A stretch of 64,000 nucleotides of DNA from contig NZ_CALEJS010000042.1 of assembly GCF_937898475.1 (NCBI RefSeq), forward strand, positions 186,001 through 250,000, read 5' to 3'. Position 1 is the stretch's first letter. Every line of letters starts with the position of its first letter. Positions 34,537-44,090 of this stretch are shown here, piece by piece. Made by a program: the position numbers and the translations under genes. The notes beneath the pieces are model-generated. The model saw only the letters and a program-made list of their open reading frames with translations. It ran no database searches and was not told the DNA's origin. This stretch comes from an uncultured Chitinophaga sp. Lineage in GTDB: Bacteria > Bacteroidota > Bacteroidia > Chitinophagales > Chitinophagaceae.

Positions 34537-35739
34537 TCAGGGATACAACAAGTACTTTTTACGCATCGTTTTATACGCAGATAGCTGAGGTTCCCAGCTT
34601 TTGCGGATCTCCGCTTCTGATTTGCCGGCTATGATCTGTTGTTTAAACCGGGTGCTGCCAGACAGCTTATCGATGTCTCCCATCTGCTTACTCTGTGATC
34701 TGTCAAAGAATTTATTCTTGGCTGGATAAGCTTTGTACAACTCCATCATCCATTTAATATTAATGCGGCCACTATGGCGAAGAGCCGTCATATCATATTG
34801 CCGGAGGTCCAGTCCGTAGCAGGTCTGATCCTGATGTAAAGGTGTTTCAGACATTCCAGGTATGCTTACCGGGGTGAAGGAGAATTTGTAAACGCCTTTC
34901 AGCGCCGGACTACCCAACACCGTAAATGGCATGTGAGTGCCCCGTCCCTGGCTGATGATGGTACCTTCAAACAGGCACAACGAAGGATATAAAAGGATGG
35001 ACTGTTGTGTATTAAGGTTAGGAGAGGGGGCTACCGGCAGGGTGTAGTCCATATTATGAGCATAGTGTAGAACCGGTATTATTTTGATCCGGCACTGTTG
35101 CTTTCCTGGCAGCCATCCTTCGCCGTTGATCATCCTGGCAAATTCCCCAATGGTCATACCATGGGTAATGGGGATCGGAAACTTGCCTATTCCAGACTTC
35201 AATTGCATATCCAGTACCGGGCCATCAACATAGCCATTCGGGTTGGGGCGATCCAGTATAAGTAATTCTTTCCCTGATTCAGCGCAAGCCTCCATAATAT
35301 CTGCCAGCTTGTTAATATAGGTGTAGAACCTGCAGCCTACGTCCTGTATATCAAAGATCATGATGTCTATCGCTTTCATTTCCTCTGCAGACGGTTTTCT
35401 CTTGTTGCCATACAGGGAAATAACCGGTATACCAGTTGCCTTGTCTATTTCATCCCCTACATGAGCGCCATTACTGGCATTGCCACGAAACCCATGCTCA
35501 GGGCCGAATATCATTCGGATGTCTACACCCAATGCTTTTAAACTGTCGGCAATGGATTTATTGCCGATGATTGATGTATTGTTTGCCAGCAACCCCACTC
35601 TTTTTCCTTTTAAATAGGGCAGATAGCGTGCTACCTGTTCAGCACCGGTAACAGGTGTTGTTTTATGACGATCATCTTCCATGCGCGAAGAAGAAAGAAA
35701 AATGAGCGGTATAAATACCAGGGTCAGAAGTTTACACAT
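34537..35739 (-). CDS. DUF1343 family protein, exo-beta-N-acetylmuramidase (NamZ-like, GH171)
   Basis: A 400-residue secreted protein (N-terminal hydrophobic signal CKLLTLVFIPLIFLSSS). Conserved DUF1343 blocks are RVGLLANNTSI, FGPEHGFRG near 79-87, DIMIFDIQDVGCRFYTYI and LILDRPNPNG. The family includes Bacillus NamZ, which releases N-acetylmuramic acid from the ends of peptidoglycan chains. The catalytic Glu-His pair is in the FGPEHGFRG block. It ends 15 bases from the convergent MNIO gene and is likely unrelated to it. Confidence 0.88.
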   Translation of the reverse strand: MCKLLTLVFIPLIFLSSSRMEDDRHKTTPVTGAEQVARYLPYLKGKRVGLLANNTSIIGNKSIADSLKALGVDIRMIFGPEHGFRGNASNGAHVGDEIDKATGIPVISLYGNKRKPSAEEMKAIDIMIFDIQDVGCRFYTYINKLADIMEACAESGKELLILDRPNPNGYVDGPVLDMQLKSGIGKFPIPITHGMTIGEFARMINGEGWLPGKQQCRIKIIPVLHYAHNMDYTLPVAPSPNLNTQQSILLYPSLCLFEGTIISQGRGTHMPFTVLGSPALKGVYKFSFTPVSIPGMSETPLHQDQTCYGLDLRQYDMTALRHSGRINIKWMMELYKAYPAKNKFFDRSQSKQMGDIDKLSGSTRFKQQIIAGKSEAEIRKSWEPQLSAYKTMRKKYLLYP

Positions 35740-35853
35740 ATGATGCTATTATACAGGTAATTGCTTAAAAATAGTATTTATTTGGTAATGCCAGCCTGTT
35801 ATTCCGGGTGGTTATGGCACAACGCTTGTAGTAGTTCCATAAACGCTACAATT

Positions 35854-36066
35854 ATGAAAGTACTAGGTATCATCCTGATCATTGCAGGTCTTGCTATGGT
35901 GATCATTCGTGGTTTCTCTGTTCAAACCGAAAAGAAAGTGCTGGATGTGGGCCCTGTAGAAGTAAATAAAAAAGAAAATAAATGGGTGGGCTGGCCTACC
36001 TATGCGGGCGGCATAGTAGCCGTGGTGGGGGTAGTGCTGGTGTTGAGCGGTAACAAACGCCACTGA
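35854..36066 (+). CDS. Small two-helix membrane protein
   Basis: A 70-residue protein starting at the ATG at 35854 (the frame is open 31 codons further up but without protein-like sequence). It has two hydrophobic helices (VLGIILIIAGLAMVIIRGF and GGIVAVVGVVLVLSG) with a charged middle (EVNKKENKWVGWP). This resembles DUF3185-type small proteins whose role is unknown. A terminator-like hairpin follows directly. Confidence 0.75.
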   Translation: MKVLGIILIIAGLAMVIIRGFSVQTEKKVLDVGPVEVNKKENKWVGWPTYAGGIVAVVGVVLVLSGNKRH

Positions 36067-36071
36067 TACAA

Positions 36072-36117
36072 GGCCGCTGGCCATAGTGGTATCTATGATC
36101 ACCTGGCCAGGCTTTTT
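36072..36117 (+). terminator. Terminator after the small membrane protein gene
   Basis: GGCCGCTGGCCA at 36072-36083 pairs with TGGCCAGGC at 36104-36112 (two-base bulge) and the stem is followed by TTTTTCCC. It separates the small gene from the GT-C protein gene. Confidence 0.6.
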
Positions 36118-36135
36118 CCCTATATTTGATGGATC

Positions 36136-37683
36136 ATGGCCAGGAAACAGGGCCGATCCCTACATTTGCCTTTCGCAGCAATAAATGTCAAACTAACGCA
36201 GAAATGGGTGATATTTCTTCTATATGTAGCCCTTTCTTCTTTAACGATCTCACACCATGAAATATGGGGAGACGAATTGCATAGCTGGAACATCGCAAAG
36301 TCCAGCGCTACCATTTCAGATGTGGTCTCCAATTCCCGGTATGAGGGGCATCCGCCCGTATGGTATATTGTACTCTGGTCCATTTCCAGGTGTACCCAGG
36401 ACATAGTTTGGATGCAGGTGGTTCATTGGGTGATCATCACTTCCGCTGTTTTTGTCCTGCTTTTTTTCTCACCCATCCCTTGTCTTACAAGATCACTGAT
36501 CCCGTTCGGATATTTCTTTTTGTTTGAATATGCTGCCTTAAGCAGAAATTATGCGATAGCGTTATTATTGCTCTTTTGTATCCTGCTGGTAATACCAGGT
36601 AAGTTCAGGTACAGCGTTCCCCTGTATTATGTACTGCTTTTCATTTTGGCCAATACACACCTGCTGGCGTTAATATTAGCCGGAAGTCTGCATTTATATT
36701 TTTTAGTGCGGAACCAGGAGAAGAACGCGAGAATGAAACAATTACTATTGCACGGCTTATTTGGACTGATAGTATTATTACCTACCTTGTATTTTATTTT
36801 TCCGCCCACAGATAGTGCACTTGATTTTAGTGCCTTTTGGGGCAGGGTGCACATTAAACAACAACTGGCCATCATGTTGCTGGCGCCTGTCAGGTCTTTT
36901 ATTCCGGTGCCGGCGTGGTGGAATTATAATTTCTGGAATACACAATTCTTACTGAATGCAGGGCAACAGTACCCTTTGTTGAAAGGGGTTACTTTACTGT
37001 TATCAGTGGCCCTGTCTTTGCTGGTGGTCTTTATTTTGAAAGGCAACCGGAAAAGTCTGCTGGTTTTTATCGCCAACTTTGCAGTGACAATGGTAATGGC
37101 TGCTGTTTTCCCATTAACAACAGTGAGATACACCGGTTTTATTTTTATCAGCTTTATTACAGCCTGGTGGATATATACCGCTGAGGCCTTTCCCCGCAGA
37201 AGGACCAGCCGTCTTGTTAATATACTGCTGGCGGTGCAGATAATAGCGTCTGCAATCGCAGTGTACAGGGATATACGTTATCCCTTTTCCAATGCATACC
37301 AGGCTGGCGAGGTATTAAAAGAGGTACCCACCGGAAAAAAGATTGTAACTGATTTCTGGTGTGCCGACATGCTTTCTACGTATACAGGCCAGGCATTCTA
37401 TTGTGTTGATATGCAAAGAGCGTTCTATTTTCTCCAGTGGAAAGATGAATACAAGGTCCCATTGGAAGCGCCTGACTCGTACTACAATGGCATGAAAGCA
37501 CTATTTGCAAGAGAGCATCTGAAAGAAGTATACTTCATCACAGCGCGGTCCAGGGAATATATCTCCAGAAGGTACCCCCCTTTGCTAAAGGCATATCAGC
37601 TTGACCTGGTTGATAAAAGAGATTACGCAATAGAGGAATCGAGTAACTTGTATCTGTTCAGGGTAACTGCCTTGCATGAGTAA
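36136..37683 (+). CDS. GT-C fold integral membrane protein (ArnT/PMT-like glycosyltransferase)
   Basis: A 515-residue protein with about eleven transmembrane helices. The first periplasmic loop carries WGDELHSWNIAK (Asp-Glu pair) and EGHPPVWYIVLW, features of GT-C enzymes that use polyprenyl-phosphate sugars. The C-terminal periplasmic part (about 395-515) has no clear signature. The acceptor and donor are unknown. The transglutaminase-like gene starts 9 bases downstream, so the two are probably one transcript. Confidence 0.72.
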   Translation: MARKQGRSLHLPFAAINVKLTQKWVIFLLYVALSSLTISHHEIWGDELHSWNIAKSSATISDVVSNSRYEGHPPVWYIVLWSISRCTQDIVWMQVVHWVIITSAVFVLLFFSPIPCLTRSLIPFGYFFLFEYAALSRNYAIALLLLFCILLVIPGKFRYSVPLYYVLLFILANTHLLALILAGSLHLYFLVRNQEKNARMKQLLLHGLFGLIVLLPTLYFIFPPTDSALDFSAFWGRVHIKQQLAIMLLAPVRSFIPVPAWWNYNFWNTQFLLNAGQQYPLLKGVTLLLSVALSLLVVFILKGNRKSLLVFIANFAVTMVMAAVFPLTTVRYTGFIFISFITAWWIYTAEAFPRRRTSRLVNILLAVQIIASAIAVYRDIRYPFSNAYQAGEVLKEVPTGKKIVTDFWCADMLSTYTGQAFYCVDMQRAFYFLQWKDEYKVPLEAPDSYYNGMKALFAREHLKEVYFITARSREYISRRYPPLLKAYQLDLVDKRDYAIEESSNLYLFRVTALHE

Positions 37684-37692
37684 CTACCTGGT

Positions 37693-38673
37693 ATGAATAA
37701 ACTAACCACCCTTCTTTTACTATTCGCACATATCACTGTCTCCGCTCAGCAGGGTATCCCTTTATCCACGATCACAAAGTTTGCTGCCACCACCTTCCCT
37801 GCTGTCAGGAACAGTAAAGACCTGTCCGGGGCCATTGCTCCATCCACAAAAGATCCCAGGGAACAGCTTCAGCTGTTATTGCTATGGGCGGATAAATACC
37901 TGCAGGTGGATACCGACCGTTTTTTTTCTGGTGGATATCCCCTCACAACCGATGAAAGCATTGAAAAGAAGATAGGCCTCTGTGATGAGTATGCCAATAT
38001 AGTCACTGAATTTTGCAGGTTGAATAACATCCCCTGTATACGTATTGAAGGGTATGTAAAATATGCCGGGTTCAAATCTACAGATATACTGGATGATGCC
38101 AACCACGCCTGGAATGCGGTATATATTGATTCTTCCTGGCTGCTGTGCGACCTGTTTTGGTCTACCTGTGAATTGGTTAGTAAGCCCAGCGGTTACCACT
38201 TCATTAAGAAGATCAACACCGCCTATTACCTGGTGCCGCCTGCACAACTTATTTCTTCACACTTACCTTTAGACCCGGTATTCCAGTTTAGTAATTATCC
38301 CCTCAGTATGCAGGCATTCTATACTGCTGCTCGGCACCCCGATAGCAGTGCTGAAGCAAGCTATCTGAATTACCGTGATTCACTGAACGCCTTTCTTAAA
38401 CTAAACGAAGTGGAGCAAAAGATTAAAGTGGCTGAGAACAGTTACCTGTTCAACAAAGACAACCCAAATACGCGGATCGCCGTTTACTATAACTACGCGG
38501 TGGCTATTGTCAACAATGAAAAAGCAAGTCTGCCTGCCCTGAAAAGAGCCGCACAGTTCCTGGAAACGGCAATGATCCTTATTGAACGTTCTTCAAAACC
38601 AGATATCCGGCAGTTATTGCCTGCCTGCCAGCGGGGTAAGCAAATGATAGCGCAGCGCATGGCACGGCTGTAA
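37693..38673 (+). CDS. Transglutaminase-like secreted protein
   Basis: A 326-residue protein with a signal peptide (KLTTLLLLFAHITVSAQ). It has a transglutaminase/papain-like core with the probable triad Cys97 (IGLCDEYANI), His138 (NHAWNAVYID) and Asp153 (WLLCDLFW). Such bacterial domains act as peptidases or amidases outside the cytoplasm. A helical C-terminal region follows. Only 9 bases separate it from the GT-C gene upstream. Confidence 0.82.
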   Translation: MNKLTTLLLLFAHITVSAQQGIPLSTITKFAATTFPAVRNSKDLSGAIAPSTKDPREQLQLLLLWADKYLQVDTDRFFSGGYPLTTDESIEKKIGLCDEYANIVTEFCRLNNIPCIRIEGYVKYAGFKSTDILDDANHAWNAVYIDSSWLLCDLFWSTCELVSKPSGYHFIKKINTAYYLVPPAQLISSHLPLDPVFQFSNYPLSMQAFYTAARHPDSSAEASYLNYRDSLNAFLKLNEVEQKIKVAENSYLFNKDNPNTRIAVYYNYAVAIVNNEKASLPALKRAAQFLETAMILIERSSKPDIRQLLPACQRGKQMIAQRMARL

Positions 38674-38821
38674 AGCGGATAAACAAGCATATTCCTTACA
38701 ATTCTCAGGAAGCCATTTTTCAATGTTTTACAAAACATATGAAAATATGACCAAATAAACTTATATATTTGTCAATATATAATTTGTTAGCTATTAGAAT
38801 ATTATATCTATCCTTTTACCT

Positions 38822-40279
38822 ATGCCAAGCTATAAACGCCTCCTAGCCGCTGCGTTATTGATACTTTGTTGTCATTGCTCTTATGCCCAGAACAAAGAAT
38901 TGTACCGTTACCAGGATCTATCTCACCTTTACTATCAAAAGCAGCTGGATTCGCTGAAAAAAGCATGGGCCTGCCCGGCAGTTTTCAAGCAAAAAGAAAC
39001 TCAGAAGCAGTACAAGGAGCTTTGGGATGATCGTACCGATTTTCTTACAAAGGCGCTTAAAGAGGATAACTACGTTTATGACAAGGAGTTACTTGCCTAT
39101 ATCGACGGTATTGTTGACCAGATAGCCCGGGCTAATAAGCAGCTCATCCCCGTTAAACCGTTTGTGTTGATCGATAGAAGCGCTGCGGTAAATGCCTATG
39201 CAGTAGGCGGTAATATACTGGCTATCAACCTTGGACTGATCACCTTTGCCCAATCGAAAGAGGATATAGCACTAACGATTGCCCATGAGCTGTCCCACAA
39301 TATCTTAATGCATCCGGAAAATGCTATCAGACAACGGGCAGAGTGGCTCACTTCTGCGGAGTACAAAAAATCAATGAATGCCATACTAGATTCAAAGTAT
39401 GAAAGGCTGACACGCCTCAAGAAAGTTTTTGAAGGTTACTCATTCAACAGGAGCAGACACCAGCGCTATCACGAAAGCGATGCAGATTCACTGGCCATCC
39501 TCCTCCTGAAAAAAAGCAGTATCGCTTTTGACCCATCCTTCTTTCTGCGGCTGGACAGCGCAGACATCATCTACAAACAAGCCCTGAAACAAACCTTGCC
39601 ACAGTACTTTTCTGCCTATAGTCTGGAGATCATGCCCACCTGGATGCAGAAACGATCCAAAGGGCTTTCCACCAGGGCCTACAATTTTAAAGACACTACT
39701 CATATACAGGATTCCATGAAAACACACCCGGACTGTATAGAGCGTTACAACAGAACCCTGCGCGATGGCAGCAAAAATGTTGCATTCACTCCGGTACCAG
39801 AGGAAATGCAGGAAAGAGCCCGCAAAATGGAGATATGGAGCGTGTATTACAATATGAACCTGACAGCCTGCCTCTATATGATCCTGCTCGAAAAAGACAA
39901 GGGGAACAAGGATCCCTGGTATGATTTTATGGCGGCAAACGTCATCTCAGGACTTTACTACGCCGATCGGGAGCTTGACCGTTTCAATGCTATCAGCGTT
40001 AAACCTAAAGAGTACATTTCCAAAGACTACTACGAATTGCAAACATTGTTTGAGCAGATCCCCCGCGATAACCTTGAACAATTCTGCAGAACACTGCTGA
40101 ATTCCAACCGGTGGCCCGACAGCAAAAAAGATGAAGCGGCATTCCGCCGGCTGATGAGCGCGTTAACCCTGGATCCCGATTTTTCTGAAGCCCATAAAGC
40201 CAGCGTTGCCAAAGCTTTTCTTAATGGCAACGAGAACAGTCTCTACGCCGAATTTGCCCATAGATTTGACAAAAAATAA
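38822..40279 (+). CDS. M48 family metallopeptidase
   Basis: A 485-residue secreted zinc peptidase. A signal peptide (LLAAALLILCCHCSYAQ) precedes the catalytic domain with HELSH at 155-159 and the third-ligand segment RYHESDADSLA (Glu218). No downstream transmembrane helices are seen, so it resembles BepA/LoiP-type periplasmic proteases without repeats. A TATATTTG element at 38764-38771 fits a -7 box but no -33 partner is clear. The next gene, secreted and unknown, starts 19 bases later and is probably co-expressed. Confidence 0.88.
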   Translation: MPSYKRLLAAALLILCCHCSYAQNKELYRYQDLSHLYYQKQLDSLKKAWACPAVFKQKETQKQYKELWDDRTDFLTKALKEDNYVYDKELLAYIDGIVDQIARANKQLIPVKPFVLIDRSAAVNAYAVGGNILAINLGLITFAQSKEDIALTIAHELSHNILMHPENAIRQRAEWLTSAEYKKSMNAILDSKYERLTRLKKVFEGYSFNRSRHQRYHESDADSLAILLLKKSSIAFDPSFFLRLDSADIIYKQALKQTLPQYFSAYSLEIMPTWMQKRSKGLSTRAYNFKDTTHIQDSMKTHPDCIERYNRTLRDGSKNVAFTPVPEEMQERARKMEIWSVYYNMNLTACLYMILLEKDKGNKDPWYDFMAANVISGLYYADRELDRFNAISVKPKEYISKDYYELQTLFEQIPRDNLEQFCRTLLNSNRWPDSKKDEAAFRRLMSALTLDPDFSEAHKASVAKAFLNGNENSLYAEFAHRFDKK

Positions 40280-40298
40280 CACATCTATCCCTAATACA

Positions 40299-41870
40299 AT
40301 GAAACAATTATTACTCATCAGCATTCTTTTTTTGGTATTTACCAACAATCCCTTTGCCCAGACTAAAGTTTTTAAAGAAGTAAGTAATGGTATTTCTACA
40401 GAAGTAAAACCCGTTATACAAGACGACAATCTCATCGGCTATATCGCTTTTACAGAACTGGAACGTGTAAACGCCGATTCATTTCGTTACCGGGTAACTA
40501 TTATGGATGAAAACCTGAACGATATCGGCGTATTAAATTTTACTGAACTGAAACTGGACCTGGAAGCAGTGGCATTTGAACAGGATGTTTTATGCCTGGC
40601 CTACCTCAAAAGTAACTTCATAGGTTATGGTGATAAGAAAAGAAGAGACCGCAAAGCGCAGGCCGCTAACGGCTATGTGTCTGTCTTTACCCAGTTTGTA
40701 AGCCTGGATGGAAATATCATCAATTCCAACACTGTCAAGGTGAATATAAAAGTACTGGATGTATACGCCCGCAGCTGGGATCATACTTCAATAGGCGATG
40801 GAGGCCTAAAACATGTTGTACGGCTCAGGAATATGACCGGTAAAGGCTTTGTATGCTTTTACGGTGACGAGAGTAAGAATTATCTTACAGTGTACAGTCC
40901 GGAGGGAAAGGATATCTGGCACAAAGATTTTATGCAGGCTGCGGACAAATTCTTCATATTGCCATCACAACACGATATTTACTTGCTTTATAAAAAGACA
41001 GAGAAACTGCAGGAAGGTGGTTATTGGTTGATGGGTTACAATGTGGATAATAACGATGCTTTTGCCAAGTTCAACCTGAGTGACAACAAAGGACGCCCGT
41101 TCAGTGTACATACATTTGAAAATGATGCTGTAACCGGCAGGCCATACATTGCAGGTGTTGTACTGCATCCACGCAGGGGAAATGCTACATTGACCGTTAA
41201 ACAGCTGGCAAAAGGCCCTTACATAGGCGTGTTTACGGTGCGCACAAAAGGCCCCGGCACCAGCAAAATGGAAAAAGTAGTATCTGACTGGTCCGCTGGC
41301 ACTCAGGCGGCATTCTCTGCCAAAGGCCGTTACCAGGCTACCAGATCGTATATAATGTTTGAACCTGTTTTCAAGGACTATCAGGGCAACACTTATTTCG
41401 CCGGCACTTCCTACATCAGGAAACCGAAATGGGGCGCTATTACCGCATCGGTTATTACACTGCCCCTCGTAATTCCGCCGTTGTGGATACTAAGTATGGG
41501 TGGCACACAGAAAACCCGGCAGGGGGATGCGCTGCTGTTCAAACAGAATGAGAAAGGCGCTTTAACCTATGTAAACGCCATTCCTACATATCATGGCCGT
41601 TACTACCCCTGCAGATTGCCTATTTACCTGTATGATTTAAATGCGTATTATACTGTAACCAACTCTGAAACAAAAACGAATTACCTGGTGGTGAGTGACA
41701 AGAACAATGTGCATATCTATAACGTAAACCAGCAGAAGGTGATACGCACTATCCCCCGTAAGGACGGTAATGTGGTAACCACCATCTATCCCGCCAAGGA
41801 AGGGCATATCATGGTTTCTGAATACAACAAGCAGGACCGTTCCCGGAAGGTGTCTATAGAATCATTATAA
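40299..41870 (+). CDS. Secreted protein of unknown function, partner of the M48 gene
   Basis: A 523-residue protein. The frame overlaps the M48 gene, but the ATG at 40299 directly starts a signal peptide (KQLLLISILFLVFTNNPFAQ). The rest looks like a beta-rich repeat protein (many short strand-like segments such as NGYVSVFTQFVSLDG and IGVFTVRTKGPG). One hydrophobic segment near 415-432 (AITASVITLPLVIPPLWIL) could be a membrane helix. No family was recognised. It is followed by a good terminator and is probably in an operon with the M48 protease. Confidence 0.7.
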   Translation: MKQLLLISILFLVFTNNPFAQTKVFKEVSNGISTEVKPVIQDDNLIGYIAFTELERVNADSFRYRVTIMDENLNDIGVLNFTELKLDLEAVAFEQDVLCLAYLKSNFIGYGDKKRRDRKAQAANGYVSVFTQFVSLDGNIINSNTVKVNIKVLDVYARSWDHTSIGDGGLKHVVRLRNMTGKGFVCFYGDESKNYLTVYSPEGKDIWHKDFMQAADKFFILPSQHDIYLLYKKTEKLQEGGYWLMGYNVDNNDAFAKFNLSDNKGRPFSVHTFENDAVTGRPYIAGVVLHPRRGNATLTVKQLAKGPYIGVFTVRTKGPGTSKMEKVVSDWSAGTQAAFSAKGRYQATRSYIMFEPVFKDYQGNTYFAGTSYIRKPKWGAITASVITLPLVIPPLWILSMGGTQKTRQGDALLFKQNEKGALTYVNAIPTYHGRYYPCRLPIYLYDLNAYYTVTNSETKTNYLVVSDKNNVHIYNVNQQKVIRTIPRKDGNVVTTIYPAKEGHIMVSEYNKQDRSRKVSIESL

Positions 41871-41888
41871 CCCGGTTATAAAAAAAGG

Positions 41889-41914
41889 AAGACTGAATAG
41901 AATACTTCAGTCTT
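41889..41914 (+). terminator. Terminator after the M48 / unknown gene pair
   Basis: AAGACTGAA (41889-41897) pairs with TTCAGTCTT (41906-41914), a perfect 9-bp stem with an 8-base loop, followed by TCTTTTTA. A-rich sequence on the other side means it could also end the convergent Crp/Fnr transcript. Confidence 0.82.
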
Positions 41915-41967
41915 TCTTTTTATTGCACCTGCTGAGGTGGCAGACATTGTTCCGCAAAACATGCAGA

Positions 41968-42552
41968 TCAGGATGAATGCTTTGCATACTGCTGCCTGAT
42001 ACGGCTGAGCGTTTCGCGCGTTACCCCAAGAAATGATGCGATCATATGCAGGGGAACCCGCTCATAGATCCTGGGATAGGATTTAATAAAGTTCAGGTAT
42101 TTTTCTTCCGCGGTATCGCTGATGTTACTAAGTATCCTTCTTTGGCTGGCGTCATAACTCCTGGCCTCCAGTTTCTCCTTGAACAGCCGGAACGGCGTAA
42201 TAGTGTTAACCAGGTTATCGAAATCCTGTTTTCTGATGAGTAACAGATCACTATTCTCAAGTGCATCAATATTGCATTTGGAAGGAAGGCCTGAATTATA
42301 GCTCTCATAGTCGCTCATCCACCAGTTCTCGATGGAGAATCTCATAATATGTTCAGCACCATCTTTACCGATACGATATAGCCGCAGACAACCCTTGGCA
42401 ACAAAGCAATTGAAATTGGATACATCACCCTCCTGGAGCAGGTATTGCCGCTTGCGCAGTTTTTTTTCTGTCGTAACCAGCTTCACCTGTTGCAATGCTT
42501 CATCGTTCAGGCCTGCTCCCTCTCTCAGATAAACGGCTAATGACTCAAACAT
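41968..42552 (-). CDS. Crp/Fnr family transcriptional regulator
   Basis: A 194-residue protein with a cyclic-nucleotide-binding-like beta-roll (about 20-110, KRQYLLQEGDVSNFNCFVAKGC split) and a C-terminal winged helix ending IASFLGVTRETLSRIRQQY. The ATG at 42552 is preferred over a TTG ten codons upstream. It lacks the Fnr cysteines and the full cAMP pocket, so the ligand is unknown. It lies 56 bases after the SDR gene on the same strand and may be co-transcribed or regulate it. Confidence 0.9.
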   Translation of the reverse strand: MFESLAVYLREGAGLNDEALQQVKLVTTEKKLRKRQYLLQEGDVSNFNCFVAKGCLRLYRIGKDGAEHIMRFSIENWWMSDYESYNSGLPSKCNIDALENSDLLLIRKQDFDNLVNTITPFRLFKEKLEARSYDASQRRILSNISDTAEEKYLNFIKSYPRIYERVPLHMIASFLGVTRETLSRIRQQYAKHSS

Positions 42553-42608
42553 AATTTGCTGGCTTTTGACAAAGCTATGCAAATCTTTTCACAGGGTTGG
42601 TCTTACAG

Positions 42609-43376
42609 TTATTTCATCAGGCTGATATGGGTCATACCTCCATCCGACAGGAGCTCTGAACCGACAATAAATGAAGACTCATCCGATGCCAGGAACACGG
42701 CCGCATTGCCAATATCAGCGGGCTGTCCTATCCTTCCGATGGGTATCTGGTTCACCCAAAGCTGCTTCACCTGATTCACCTGGCCTTCAGGCACGAATTT
42801 GTTAAACACCGGTGTATCAATAGTGCCTGGCGAAAGTACGTTTACCCTGATCCGTTGTTCCAACAGGTCCAGGGAGAGACCTTTGGCCAGCGATATCACA
42901 GCTGCTTTGGCTGCACTGTATATAGCCATACCAGGTGCTGCACGGTGTGCGGCACTGGAACCGATAAGTACAATGGAACTTCCTTCATTCAGGTAGGGAA
43001 GCGCTTTCTGCACGGTAAAGTAGACGCTCTTCAGGTTCAGGGCCATATAACCGTCGTAACTTTCTTCTGTAACAACTGTTACAGGGCCCATCTGGCTGCC
43101 ATCCACCACACCGCCTGCATTCACTACAAGGGCATCGATCCTGCCAAATCTTTCAGCCGTTGTGCTGAAGATGTTTTCAAGGTCGCCCATATTGGTTACA
43201 TCGCCTTTTAATCCGATGAAGTTTTTACCCAGGCGCTGAACCGCCGTATCGATCGTCTTTTGGTTTCTGCCGGTGATGGCGCCTTTGGCGCCTTCTTTCT
43301 GAAAAGCTTCTGCAATTCCAAAGCCTATTCCGCTATTACCGCCGGTGATCACCGCTACTTTGTCTTTTAGTCTCAT
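42609..43376 (-). CDS. Short-chain dehydrogenase/reductase (SDR)
   Basis: A 255-residue classical SDR. The start ATG at 43376 gives MRLKDKVAVITGG; the frame extends 18 codons further without support. The cofactor motif is TGGNSGIGFG (about 10-19), the NAG motif is VVNAGGV, and the catalytic Tyr-x3-Lys is YSAAKAA (about 151-157). Substrate is unknown. The neighbouring Crp/Fnr gene follows by 56 bases. Confidence 0.9.
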   Translation of the reverse strand: MRLKDKVAVITGGNSGIGFGIAEAFQKEGAKGAITGRNQKTIDTAVQRLGKNFIGLKGDVTNMGDLENIFSTTAERFGRIDALVVNAGGVVDGSQMGPVTVVTEESYDGYMALNLKSVYFTVQKALPYLNEGSSIVLIGSSAAHRAAPGMAIYSAAKAAVISLAKGLSLDLLEQRIRVNVLSPGTIDTPVFNKFVPEGQVNQVKQLWVNQIPIGRIGQPADIGNAAVFLASDESSFIVGSELLSDGGMTHISLMK

Positions 43377-43479
43377 TTGGTCAGTTAATTTATTCCACAG
43401 CAAAGTTGAGGTGGTTTGGTGCCAGGGCACAAGGACATATGATAAGAAGTTTGTGTGATAAATATCACCGTGGAAATGT

Positions 43480-43999
43480 GGATCAAGATGAAAACTTGGG
43501 GGAAGGTTAAAATTTTGTTGTTTTGCAGCTCATTAAGAATCAACAACCTTGGATCAGCACTATCAGCAGTTAATTAAATTTCTTCTCCCAAAGGGACTTT
43601 TGAATTATTTTGACTTGATCAAAACCACTCAATCACCCAATGGGCTTCATATTTACCTGGAAGGAAAGATTGACTTACCGGTAGTCGTCTTGGAGAAGTT
43701 TTTCGCCACTGCACCAGTAAAGAGCAGGCTTTTAAAAAGTTGGTTTTATGGTACAATGATGTAGAAGATGCCGGGCTTCCATCTTTTAAAACCCTTGCCA
43801 AAACTATCCAACATCATTATCTGGGCATACTTAACTTTTTCAACAACAGGTCCACCAATGCAGCGGCAGAGTCATTTAATGCGAAGATTAAAGATTTAGG
43901 AACGCGATGAGAGGCGTAAGAGATGTGGAATTCTTTCTGTTTAGATTATCTAAAATTTATGCTTGAAAACTTAAATCCCCCAGAAATTTAACTTGATCC
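43480..43999 (+). mobile_element. Internally deleted ISL3-like insertion sequence remnant
   Basis: A 520-bp remnant bounded by imperfect inverted repeats: GGATCAAG with TGGGGGA at 43480-43502, matching TCCCCCA with CTTGATCC at 43976-43999. Inside are two pieces of an ISAon1/ISL3-type transposase with the middle missing. No target duplication is obvious. It sits between the SDR gene and a tRNA gene. Confidence 0.75.
43549..43966 (+). pseudogene. Fragments of an ISL3-type transposase
   Basis: The first part (43549-43736) encodes the N-terminal region typical of the ISAon1 group (LIKFLLPKGLLNYFDLIKT). A frame change near 43735 then leads directly into the C-terminal end of an ISL3 DDE transposase, with HYLGILNFFNNRSTNAAAESF, which is highly characteristic. 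A second frame change near 43908 is needed to reach GVRDVEFFLFRLSKIYA and its TGA at 43964-43966. The catalytic Asp residues of the core are deleted, so the element cannot move by itself. Confidence 0.78.
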
Positions 44000-44050
44000 C
44001 TCACATCCGGGGCTGGGGTTCATTAATTACCGGAACCATAAATAAAAAAA

Positions 44051-44076
44051 GGCTTTCAAGCATGTGCCTGAAAGCC
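44051..44076 (-). terminator. Terminator of the tRNA-Met gene
   Basis: GGCTTTCA at 44051-44058 pairs with TGAAAGCC at 44069-44076. On the minus strand the stem is followed by a run of seven T residues, 40 bases downstream of the tRNA. Confidence 0.85.
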
Positions 44077-44090
44077 TTTTTCTAAATTCG

